The notes under the pieces are model-generated. The model was not told the DNA's origin. It ran no database searches and was given only the letters and a program-made list of their open reading frames with translations. From Candidatus Rokuibacteriota bacterium (GTDB lineage Bacteria > Methylomirabilota > Methylomirabilia > Rokubacteriales > CSP1-6): a stretch of 64,000 bases of DNA. The DNA is taken from positions 83,666 through 147,665 of the forward strand of contig QHRU01000040.1 in the NCBI GenBank assembly GCA_003220225.1. Reading direction: 5' to 3'. This document shows, piece after piece, positions 39,523 to 48,425 of the stretch (positions are counted from its first letter, which is position 1; the number at the start of each line of letters is the position of its first letter). The translations under genes and the position numbers were made by a program.

Positions 39523-41827
39523 CGAGCGCGGCGAGCGCCGCCGGCTCCAGGGGCTTGGTCACGTAGGCGTCGTAGCCGGCGCTGAGCGCGCGCTCACGAT
39601 CCTCCCGCCGCGCGTGGGCGGTCAGCGCGATCGTCACCATACCGCGCGCCAGTCCGCGGCCGTGCAGTGCGCGCAGCAGCGCGAAGCCGTCGCGCGCGGG
39701 CATCGCGAGGTCACTCACGACGACCTCGGGCGCCCGCTCGTCCGCCCGGCGCAGCGCCTCGTCGGTCGAGCCGGCTCCGGACACCTCGGCGCCGGCGCGC
39801 TGGAGGATGACCGTCACCAGCTCGCGCGTATCGGGGTCGTCGTCCACCACGAGCACGCGCACGCCCGCCAGCAGATCATCCGCCGCCGGCGCCGTCGCCA
39901 TCCGCGCGCCACCCCTGGGCGCGTCGGAGAGCGGGCCGCTGATCGGCAGCATCACGGTGAACGTCGAGCCGCGCCCGGGACCGTCGCTCGTCGCCTGCAC
40001 CGTGCCGCCGTGGCGCTCGACGATGTGGCGCACGATCGAGAGCCCGAGGCCGAGACCGCCGTGCTGGCGTGTGATGGTGCTGTCCGCCTGGCGGAATCGG
40101 TCGAAGATGTGCGGCGCGACCTCGGGCTGGAGCCCGTCGCCGGTGTCGGCGACGCTGAGGCGGATGGCGTCGCCCGCGCGCGCGACCGCGACCTCGACCC
40201 GCCCGCCCGCGGGCGTGAACTTCACGGCGTTCGACAGGAGGTTGGCGACGACCTGCTGCAGCCGGTTGGCGTCGGCCTCGATCCGCGGCAGGTTCGGCTC
40301 CACGCGGCGGGTGACGACGATCGATTTCGCGACGGCGGCGGCGGCGGCGCCTTCGACGACCGCGTCCACGATCGGGCCGAGCGCGACCGGGCGGAGATCG
40401 AGGCTCAGCTTGCCCGCGATGATCCGCGAGACGTCGAGCAGGTCTTCCACCAGCTGCGCCTGCAGGCGCGTGTTGCGCTCGACGGTGTCCAGCGCCCGCT
40501 CCGTCGCCTCCGGCGCCAGCGTGCCCGTGCGCAGCATCCGCACCCAGCCCAGCACCGGGGTGAGCGGCGTCCGCAGCTCGTGGGACAGGACGGCGAGGAA
40601 CTCGTCTTTGGCCCGGCTCGCATCCTGCGCCTCGCGATAGAGGCGCGCGTTGTCGGCGGCGAGCGCCGCGCGCTGGGCGAGGTCCTCGGCGAGCGCGAGG
40701 TCGGCCAGGGTGTAGCGGCGCTCGCCGTTCGCGAGGGCGAACGAGACGACGCCCAGCGTCCGGCCGCGCGCCCGCAACGGCACGAGCATCAGCGAGTCGG
40801 GCTGTGCGCCGCTCCCGGCGCCGAAGTGCTCCGCGTCGCGGACGCGGGTGGCCAGCCACTCGTCGCTCACGTCGCGGACCAGGGTCGGCTCGCCGCGCTC
40901 GATCACGCTCTCGAGCGAGCTCGTGCCGCCCGCGACCGGCGCGAGGGGACGCGGGCTCGCCAGGCGCTCCTCGATGAGCGGATCGGTGTGGGCGGCGGCC
41001 AGCCGCCGCAGCCGGCCCTGCGTCTCGAGGACGTCGACGAGCACATAGTCCGCGAGGTACGGAATGGCGACGCGGGCGACGCTGCGCAGGGTGGCCTCGT
41101 AGTCGAGCGAGGCGGCGAGCACGCGGCTCGCCTCGGCCAGGAACGACGCGCGGCGTCCGATCTCCTCGGCGTGGGCGCGCGCCACCTCGGCGCGGCCGCG
41201 CTCCGCGCGGTCATCCTCGAGCCGGCGGCGGTCGGTCACGTCGCGGACGACGGCGGTGACGAGCGGGCCGCCGTCCGTGACGAGCGGGCTGAGGCTGACC
41301 TCGGCGAGGAAGCGGCTGCCGTCGCGGCGCAGGCCGTAGACGTCGCGCTGCGCGTCGCGCGCGACGCGGACGTCGTCCGGCAGCACCAGCGTCGACGGCC
41401 GGCCGAGGAGCTCGCGGCGCGGGTAGCCGAACAGCCGCTCGGCGCGCTCGTTCACGAGGCGGATCGTGCCGCTCGCGTCGATGAGGATGATCGCGTCGGG
41501 CGCCGCGTCGAGCAGCGCACTGGCCGCGCCGAGGGCGAGGGCCTTCGGGACGAGCGGCGGCAACAGCAAGGCCACCGCGACCGCGGCGAGCGCGGTCGTG
41601 AGCTTGAGCACGGTCGCCAGCCAGGCGCTGGGCTGCCAGAGCGTCCAGACGGCGGCCAGATGGGTGGCGCCGTCGGCGATGACGAAGACGGCGAACGCAA
41701 CGAAGACACGGCCGTAGGGCCGGACGGTCGGCCGGCGTGCGAAGTGGATGAGGGCGAACGCGATCGCCGCGCACGCAACTCCGATCGAGAGATCCGTCGC
41801 GAGGTCCAGGACCACCAGCTGCCGCAT
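39485..41827 (-). CDS. Hybrid sensor histidine kinase with PAS, GAF and receiver domains
   Basis: The 780-aa protein has about three N-terminal membrane helices (to about residue 100), a PAS domain (about 103-205), a GAF domain (about 240-400), HisKA with His416 in LSHELRTPLTP and HATPase (N-box NLLSNAVKF about 529, GLGLGLSIV about 591). A C-terminal receiver has phospho-acceptor Asp706 (VVSDLAMP). The signal is unknown. Because the receiver is terminal with no output domain, a separate phosphotransfer protein or regulator is expected; none is adjacent. The ATG has GAGGTAG about 6 nt upstream. Its end overlaps the frameshifted lipoprotein gene by 38 bp on the opposite strand. Confidence 0.9.
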   Translation of the reverse strand: MRQLVVLDLATDLSIGVACAAIAFALIHFARRPTVRPYGRVFVAFAVFVIADGATHLAAVWTLWQPSAWLATVLKLTTALAAVAVALLLPPLVPKALALGAASALLDAAPDAIILIDASGTIRLVNERAERLFGYPRRELLGRPSTLVLPDDVRVARDAQRDVYGLRRDGSRFLAEVSLSPLVTDGGPLVTAVVRDVTDRRRLEDDRAERGRAEVARAHAEEIGRRASFLAEASRVLAASLDYEATLRSVARVAIPYLADYVLVDVLETQGRLRRLAAAHTDPLIEERLASPRPLAPVAGGTSSLESVIERGEPTLVRDVSDEWLATRVRDAEHFGAGSGAQPDSLMLVPLRARGRTLGVVSFALANGERRYTLADLALAEDLAQRAALAADNARLYREAQDASRAKDEFLAVLSHELRTPLTPVLGWVRMLRTGTLAPEATERALDTVERNTRLQAQLVEDLLDVSRIIAGKLSLDLRPVALGPIVDAVVEGAAAAAVAKSIVVTRRVEPNLPRIEADANRLQQVVANLLSNAVKFTPAGGRVEVAVARAGDAIRLSVADTGDGLQPEVAPHIFDRFRQADSTITRQHGGLGLGLSIVRHIVERHGGTVQATSDGPGRGSTFTVMLPISGPLSDAPRGGARMATAPAADDLLAGVRVLVVDDDPDTRELVTVILQRAGAEVSGAGSTDEALRRADERAPEVVVSDLAMPARDGFALLRALHGRGLARGMVTIALTAHARREDRERALSAGYDAYVTKPLEPAALAALVKELVEKRRRPA

Positions 41828-41829
41828 AG

Positions 41830-43086
<1,257 letters not shown>

Positions 43087-43105
43087 GGGCGCGCGCCCGG
43101 GCGGT

Positions 43106-44341
43106 GTGAGCGGGGAGCACCGCGCGCGCGTCGCGATCGTCGGCGGCGGCATCCTGGGCTGCGCGGCGGCCTACCACCTCGCGAGGGCCGGCGTGAGCGA
43201 CGTCCTCGTGCTCGAGCGCGACGAGCTCAACGCGGCCACCACCAGCCAGGCCGCGGGACTCATCGGCCAGTTGCGGACCTCCGCGGTGAAGTCCGCCATC
43301 GTCGGCCAGACGCTGGCCGACATCGCTGCCCTGGAGGCCGAGGGCCTCGTCAGCGGCTTCAAGCGTACCGGGTCGCTGCGGCTGGCGCTGAGGCCCGAGC
43401 GCGAAGCCGAGATCCGCGAGCAGGTGACCGCGGCGCGACGCTTCGGCGTCGACGCCACGCTGGTCGGCGCCGCCGACGTCGCGCGCCTGGCGCCCGGCCT
43501 CGAGGCGCCGAAAGAGCATCCCGCGGCGTGGATGCCGAACGATGGCTACGCCGAGCCCTACACGCTGGCCACCGCCTACGCGAGCGCCGCGCGCCGCCTT
43601 GGCGCGACGTTCGCCACCGGCTGCGACGTGCTCGACATCCGCGTCGCCGACGGCCGCGCGCGCGGCGTGACGACGCGCCAGGCCGGGATGGTGGCCGACG
43701 TGGAGGCCGAGGCCGTGGTGATCGCGGCGGGCGCCTGGACGAGCGTGATCGCGGCGCGCGCGCGGACGGCGGTGCCCGCGTTCGCCGTGCGGCACCAGGC
43801 GTGGGTGACGGCGCCGATGGACTGGCTCGCGCCGACGTTCCCCGTCGTGCGCGTGCCCGATCGGCTGGCCTACCTGCGTCCCGAGGTCGGCGGGCTGATG
43901 CTCGGCTTTTTCGAGACGACGCCGCTCGGCGTCGACGTGGGCGCGCGCGCCGGGTTCAGCGTGGCGGCCACGCCACGCGACCGCGACGTGCTGACGGCGC
44001 ACGCGCCGGGACTGATGGAGATCGTGCCGGGGCTCGCGGAGGCGCCGGTCGTCGGCGGCACGGCCGGCGTGCCGACGTACACGCCCGACGGTCACTTCGT
44101 CGTCGGGGCGCTGCCCGGCGTCGCTGGACTCTTCGTGGCGACGGGCTGCTGCGCCCACGGCATCGCGGGCTCGGGCGGCGTCGGCCGCGCGGTGGCCGAG
44201 GCGGTCACCGGCGCGGCAGCGACGCTCGACCCGACGCCGATGGCGCCGGGGCGGTTCGGCGCGCGCGCTTGGGACGCCGGGTGGGTTCGTGTAGCCTGCG
44301 AGGGGACGTACGCTCACTACTATGATCTCGTGAGGCGCTGA
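43106..44341 (+). CDS. FAD-dependent oxidoreductase (DAO / glycine-oxidase-like)
   Basis: The 411-aa flavoprotein has the N-terminal dinucleotide motif VAIVGGGILGCAAAYHLA (residues 9-26) and the DAO-family run NAATTSQAAGLIGQLR. The C-terminal TPDGHFVVGALPGVAGLFVATG is also typical. Relatives oxidise sarcosine, glycine, dimethylglycine or other amines. Its position between phnA and phnW, with no phosphonoacetaldehyde dehydrogenase gene, suggests it acts on 2-aminoethylphosphonate or an N-methyl form. That substrate is inferred from context only. The GTG at 43106 has no clear Shine-Dalgarno. Confidence 0.85.
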   Translation: MSGEHRARVAIVGGGILGCAAAYHLARAGVSDVLVLERDELNAATTSQAAGLIGQLRTSAVKSAIVGQTLADIAALEAEGLVSGFKRTGSLRLALRPEREAEIREQVTAARRFGVDATLVGAADVARLAPGLEAPKEHPAAWMPNDGYAEPYTLATAYASAARRLGATFATGCDVLDIRVADGRARGVTTRQAGMVADVEAEAVVIAAGAWTSVIAARARTAVPAFAVRHQAWVTAPMDWLAPTFPVVRVPDRLAYLRPEVGGLMLGFFETTPLGVDVGARAGFSVAATPRDRDVLTAHAPGLMEIVPGLAEAPVVGGTAGVPTYTPDGHFVVGALPGVAGLFVATGCCAHGIAGSGGVGRAVAEAVTGAAATLDPTPMAPGRFGARAWDAGWVRVACEGTYAHYYDLVRR

Positions 44342-45451
44342 ATGGGCGATCGTGAGTGGATTCTCCTGAACCCCGGCCCCGCCAACACCACGGCCACCGT
44401 GCGAGCGGCGCTGGTGATGCCGGACCTCTGCCATCGCGAGCCGGAGTACTTCGACATGATGCGCCGCTGCCGCGCCGAGGTCACGCGGCTGGCCGGTTGC
44501 GGCACCGACTGGACTACCGTGCTCTTCACCGGCTCGGGCACCGCCGCCGTCGAGGCCACGATCTGCTCCGCGGTGCCCGCCGACCGCGCGCTGCTCGTCG
44601 TCGACAACGGCGTGTACGGCGACCGCATGCTGAAGATCGCGCGCGCCCACGGCATCCCCGCCCACACGGTGAGATCGGACATTTTCACGCCGGTGCGGCC
44701 GGACGAGGTGGAGGCGGCGCTCGCGGCCCACCCGGACGTCAGCCACGTCGCGCTGGTCCACCACGAGACCACGACGGGCCTGCTCAACCCGGTTGCCGAG
44801 GTTGCGCGCGTCGCGCAGCGCCGCGGACGCCGCGTGATCGTGGACGCGACGTCGAGCCTCTTCGGCGAGCCGCTCGACGTCTGCCAGGAGCCGCTCGACT
44901 TCGTCACCGCCAGCGCCAACAAGTGCCTGCAGGGGGTGCCGGGCGTGTCGTTCGTGCTGGCGCGCCGCTCGGCGCTCGAGGCGCTGCGCGGGCGGGCGCC
45001 GCGGTCCGTCTATCTCGACCTGCACTCGCATTTTGCGACGCAGGAGCACGACAACACGCCGTTCACGCCGGCCGTGCAGGTGCTACACGCGATGGAGCAG
45101 GCGCTGGCCGAGCTGGCCCAGGAGGGGCTCTCGCGGCGGGTCGCGCGCTACGCGGAGAACGCCCGCGTGCTGCGCGAGGGGCTCGGCCGGCTGGGCCTCG
45201 AGATCCTCGTCGCCCCCGAGCGACGCTCGAACATCCTCACGACGTTCCGTCTGCCGTCCGGCCTCGCCTACGACGCCTTGCACGACGCCCTCAAGCGCCG
45301 CGGTTACGTCATCTACGCGGGACAGGGCGATCTGCGCACCTACGCCTTCCGCGTCGCCAATATGGGCACGCTCACCCCGCGCGACATGGCGGGCGTGGTG
45401 CAGGCGTTCGCCGCCGCCTTCGCCGAGCTGGACGTTCCCGCGCGTGCGTGA
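44342..45451 (+). CDS. phnW: 2-aminoethylphosphonate:pyruvate aminotransferase-like (PhnW)
   Basis: The 369-aa class V PLP aminotransferase begins with the PhnW-type ILLNPGPANTTATVRAAL and has DLCHREPEYFDM, HHETTTGLLNP and the PLP lysine in ASANKCLQGVPG (about residue 193). PhnW converts 2-aminoethylphosphonate and pyruvate to phosphonoacetaldehyde and alanine. The related serine/alanine-glyoxylate aminotransferases are the main alternative. The ATG directly follows the stop of the FAD oxidoreductase. A palindromic repeat (45456-45490) lies just after the stop. Confidence 0.85.
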   Translation: MGDREWILLNPGPANTTATVRAALVMPDLCHREPEYFDMMRRCRAEVTRLAGCGTDWTTVLFTGSGTAAVEATICSAVPADRALLVVDNGVYGDRMLKIARAHGIPAHTVRSDIFTPVRPDEVEAALAAHPDVSHVALVHHETTTGLLNPVAEVARVAQRRGRRVIVDATSSLFGEPLDVCQEPLDFVTASANKCLQGVPGVSFVLARRSALEALRGRAPRSVYLDLHSHFATQEHDNTPFTPAVQVLHAMEQALAELAQEGLSRRVARYAENARVLREGLGRLGLEILVAPERRSNILTTFRLPSGLAYDALHDALKRRGYVIYAGQGDLRTYAFRVANMGTLTPRDMAGVVQAFAAAFAELDVPARA

Positions 45452-45455
45452 CTTG

Positions 45456-45490
45456 TGAACGTGGGGGGCCCCGACATGGCCCCCCACACC
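45456..45490 (+). repeat. GC-rich palindromic repeat, copy A
   Basis: GTGGGGGGCC (45461-45470) and GGCCCCCCAC (45478-45487) are perfect 10-bp arms around CCGACAT. Five more bases on the left (TGAAC) and three on the right are shared with copy B at 48205-48239, with one difference in about 35 bp. Copy A fills the whole 40-bp gap between phnW and the EamA gene. It may be a REP-like element and may also act as a terminator. Confidence 0.7.
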
Positions 45491-45491
45491 G

Positions 45492-46355
45492 ATGACCGGC
45501 GGCGCGCTGGCGCTCGTGCTCGCGGCGGCGGTGCTGCATGCCGGCTGGAACGCCCTCGCCAAGCGCGGCACCGATCCCCTGGCGTTCCTCGCGCTCTGCT
45601 CGTGCGTCGCCGCGCCGGTCCTGGTACCGCTGGCCGCGCCCATGCTCTGGCGCGACGGGCTGCCCGCGCGTGCGGTGCCGTTCGTGCTCGGCACGATCGC
45701 GCTGCACGTCCTGTACTTCTACGCCCTCGGCCGCGCGTACTCGAGCGGCGCGTACTCCGTCGTCTATCCGATCGCGCGCGGCCTGGGGGTGGCGCTCGTC
45801 CCCGTGGGCGCCTACGTGCTGCTGGACGAGCGGCTGTCGCCGATCGGCATCGCGGGCATCGCGTTCGTGGTCGCCGGCGTCCTCACGCTGCACCAGGTCG
45901 GTCACCGCCACGCGATCGCGACCGGCGCCACCCTCGGCGCGGCCACCCTCTGGGCCGTGATCACCGGGCTCAGCATCGCGTCCTACTCGCTGCTCGACAA
46001 GGCGGGCGTGGCGCGCCTGCACCCGGTCCCCTACATGCTGCTCATGGAGGCGGGCTGCGGCCTCGTGCTCTTCCCGGCGGCGCTGCTGACGCGGCCGGAA
46101 GCGGTGCGGCGCGAGTGGTCGAAGAACTGGCGCACGATCCTCGCGGTGGGCGTCATGAGCGCGGCCGGCTACACGCTCGTGCTTCTCGCGTTTCGGCTCT
46201 CGAAGGCGGGCTACGTCGTCGCCGCGCGCGAGCTGTCGATCGTGCTGTCGGCGCTGATCGGCACGGTGTGGATGGACGAGGGACGCGTGGGCCCGCGGCT
46301 GGCGGCGGCGACGATCGTGCTGGCCGGCGTCGCCTGCGTCGCGCTGGCGCGCTAG
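45492..46355 (+). CDS. EamA/DMT-family inner-membrane transporter
   Basis: The 287-aa protein consists of about ten hydrophobic helices in two EamA repeats (ALVLAAAVLHAGWNALAK and, in the second half, ATLWAVITGLSIASYSLLDKAG). The family exports metabolites or amino acids; the substrate is unknown. The ATG at 45492 follows the palindrome directly, with no Shine-Dalgarno seen, so translation may depend on readthrough from phnW. It is convergent with malQ, which ends 16 nt further on. Confidence 0.85.
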   Translation: MTGGALALVLAAAVLHAGWNALAKRGTDPLAFLALCSCVAAPVLVPLAAPMLWRDGLPARAVPFVLGTIALHVLYFYALGRAYSSGAYSVVYPIARGLGVALVPVGAYVLLDERLSPIGIAGIAFVVAGVLTLHQVGHRHAIATGATLGAATLWAVITGLSIASYSLLDKAGVARLHPVPYMLLMEAGCGLVLFPAALLTRPEAVRREWSKNWRTILAVGVMSAAGYTLVLLAFRLSKAGYVVAARELSIVLSALIGTVWMDEGRVGPRLAAATIVLAGVACVALAR

Positions 46356-46370
46356 CCCGTCCTCATCGCG

Positions 46371-48203
46371 TCACGGGCGGCGGGCCGCCAGGATGTCCGC
46401 GATGCGCCGGGCGAGCGGCGCCGTCTCGAGGGCTTCGAGCGTGAGCGGCAGGGCGATCGACCAGTTCGGCCGCTCGCGCGAGGTGCCCGGGACGTTGGGC
46501 CGCTCGTGGACGGCGAGCGCGTCGTCGAGGGTGGCCGTGACGAGCAGCGACGGGGCTTCGGCCAGCCGCGCGTGAGTCGCCTCGATCACGTCGGCGACGG
46601 CGGCGTCGGGCGCGAGGCCGACCAGGGCCCCGAGTCGCGCGCGCGTCGCGTCGAGCGCGGCGTCGTCGCCGACGAGCCCGAGCTTGCGTTGCTCGGCGAG
46701 GTCGTCGCCCGTCCAGAGGCCACCGACCGTCGGCAGGTCGTGCGTCGTCACGGCGGCCATCGCCAGCGGCGGATAGCGCGCGGGCGGACGGTCCTCGAAC
46801 CAGACCACGCGGTACGAGAGGATGCCGTGCGCGGCGAGCTGCTCGCGCACGCCGTCCTCGACGGTGCCGAGGTCCTCGCCGACGACCGTCGCGCCCGTGC
46901 GCTGACTCTCCAGCGCGACGATCGCCAGGAGATCGTCGGCGGGATAGCGCACGTAGCCGCCTTCGGCCGGCGGCAGCCCGTGGGGGACCCAGAAGAGGCG
47001 GAAGAGCCCCATGACGTGATCGATGCGCAGGCCGCCGCCATGGCGCAGCGACGCGCGAATCGTCTCGATGAACGGTCCGTAGCCGAGCGCGCGCAGCCGG
47101 TGCGGGACGAACGGCGGCAGGCCCCAGTCCTGGCCGCGCGGCACGAACGGATCGGGCGGGGCGCCGACCGAGGCGCCGGTCGCCAGGGCGTCCTGCCAGG
47201 CCCACGCGTCGGCGCCGTCGGGGTCCACGCCGATCGGCAGGTCCTGCATGATCCCGATCTCGGCGGCGGCGGCCGCGAGCTGCCGCTCGAGGAGCCACTG
47301 CAGCCACTGGTGGAAGCGCACGCGCGCCGCGTGCACCTCCGCGAAGCGCGTCACCTCCGGCGAGCCGGGGCGGTGGTGCTCGGCCGGCCACGCGTGCCAG
47401 CCGCCGCCGTGGTGCTCGGCGAGCGCGCAGAAGATCGCGAACTCCCGGAGACTTGCGCCGCGCTCCCGCACCCAGCGCTCGAAGTCGGCGTCGGCCACGT
47501 TCGTCTTCGCCCAGAGCCGCTCGAGCGCCTCCATCTTGAGGTCGAAGACGCGCGTGCGGTCGATCACGCGCTCGGCGTCGAGCGCGCGGCCGAGCGCCGC
47601 CAGCCGCTGGAGGTCGGGGCCGAGCGCGGCAGCGCCGGGCGCCTCCTCGACGCGCAAGTAGAGCGGGTTCAGGAACCGGCGGCTCGACGGGTAATACGGG
47701 CTCGACTGCTGCGCGCGCAACGGCAGCGGCGCCGAGAGCGGGTTGATCAGGATCGTGCTCGCGCCCAGGCCGGCGGCCCAGCGGCCGAGCCGGCGCAGGT
47801 CCGCCAGGTCGCCGATGCCCCAGGATTGCGACGAGCGCGTCGCGTAGAGCTGCGCCGCCCAGCCCCAGCCGCGACGCGTGGGTACCGGACAGCGGCCGGG
47901 GCTCACGATCAGCCGGATCGGCGGCCCATCGTCGCCCGGCTGGAGCTCGTGGTAGCCGGACGGGACGTCGACGGGAAGCGTGCCGTCGAAGTCGAGAGCC
48001 GCGCCGTCTTCGAGGACGAGCCGCGCGGGCGCCGCGATGTCGACCCGCTCGCCGGCGCGCCCGACGATGACCGGCGCGGGCGGCGGCGCGTCGCCCTCGG
48101 CGCCCATCGCGCGGCGCAGCGCCTCACGGGTCGCCGTTGAGAGGACGCGCCACTCCCCGAGCGCATCGTGGTAGCCGTCGGCGATGCCCCAGGCGTCTGT
48201 CAT
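46371..48203 (-). CDS. malQ: 4-alpha-glucanotransferase (amylomaltase, MalQ)
   Basis: MalQ transfers maltooligosaccharide segments in glycogen or maltodextrin metabolism. The 610-aa GH77 protein shows WGWAAQLYATRSSQSWGIGDLADL, INPLSAPLP, SPYYPSSRRFLNPLYL, the catalytic Asp region GGLRIDHVMGLFRLFW and the acid/base Glu in VVGEDLGTV. The ATG at 48203 (MTDAWGIADGY) is preferred. A reading from 48341 would translate the palindrome and tandem repeats into a low-complexity N-terminus. No other glycogen genes are adjacent. Confidence 0.92.
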   Translation of the reverse strand: MTDAWGIADGYHDALGEWRVLSTATREALRRAMGAEGDAPPPAPVIVGRAGERVDIAAPARLVLEDGAALDFDGTLPVDVPSGYHELQPGDDGPPIRLIVSPGRCPVPTRRGWGWAAQLYATRSSQSWGIGDLADLRRLGRWAAGLGASTILINPLSAPLPLRAQQSSPYYPSSRRFLNPLYLRVEEAPGAAALGPDLQRLAALGRALDAERVIDRTRVFDLKMEALERLWAKTNVADADFERWVRERGASLREFAIFCALAEHHGGGWHAWPAEHHRPGSPEVTRFAEVHAARVRFHQWLQWLLERQLAAAAAEIGIMQDLPIGVDPDGADAWAWQDALATGASVGAPPDPFVPRGQDWGLPPFVPHRLRALGYGPFIETIRASLRHGGGLRIDHVMGLFRLFWVPHGLPPAEGGYVRYPADDLLAIVALESQRTGATVVGEDLGTVEDGVREQLAAHGILSYRVVWFEDRPPARYPPLAMAAVTTHDLPTVGGLWTGDDLAEQRKLGLVGDDAALDATRARLGALVGLAPDAAVADVIEATHARLAEAPSLLVTATLDDALAVHERPNVPGTSRERPNWSIALPLTLEALETAPLARRIADILAARRP

Positions 48204-48204
48204 A

Positions 48205-48239
48205 TGAACGTGGGGGGCCCCGAAATGGCCCCCCACACC
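48205..48239 (+). repeat. GC-rich palindromic repeat, copy B
   Basis: The second copy of the palindrome at 45456-45490. Its arms are GTGGGGGGCC (48210-48219) and GGCCCCCCAC (48227-48236), with loop CCGAAAT and the same flanks. It lies 2 bp upstream of the malQ ATG on the minus strand. It abuts the 48-bp tandem repeats, which begin at 48244. Confidence 0.7.
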
Positions 48240-48243
48240 CCCC

Positions 48244-48383
48244 AACGCTCGTCGCGTCCCGGGGGACCCGGGACGCGCCTCGACACCCCCCAACGCTCGT
48301 CGCGTCTCGGGGGACCCGGGACGCGCCTCGACACCCCCCAACGCTCGTCGCGTCGCGGGGGACCTGTGACGCGACTCGATTTC
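48244..48383 (+). repeat. 48-bp tandem repeat, about three units, each with a hairpin
   Basis: Units begin at 48244, 48292 and 48340 with AACGCTCGTCGCGTC and have an exact 48-bp period. Units one and two differ by a single base; unit three decays after about 25 bp. Each holds an inverted repeat CGCGTCCCGGG/CCCGGGACGCG with loop GGA (unit two has one G-T wobble). The period is a multiple of 3 and gives an open frame on the minus strand. No spacer-like variation is seen, so it is not a CRISPR. The rest of the 48204-48425 gap shows nothing else. Confidence 0.8.
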
Positions 48384-48425
48384 GCTCGGACGTTCGTCAT
48401 CGCGCCCAGCATACGCGGCTGGCCA

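Noticed and set aside
48204-48341. N-terminal extension of MalQ through the repeats
   Set aside because: The 46 extra residues are repeat-derived; family N-terminus fits the ATG at 48203.
48244-48383. Possible CRISPR array
   Set aside because: Units are contiguous with no unique spacers and no cas genes are present; it is a tandem repeat.
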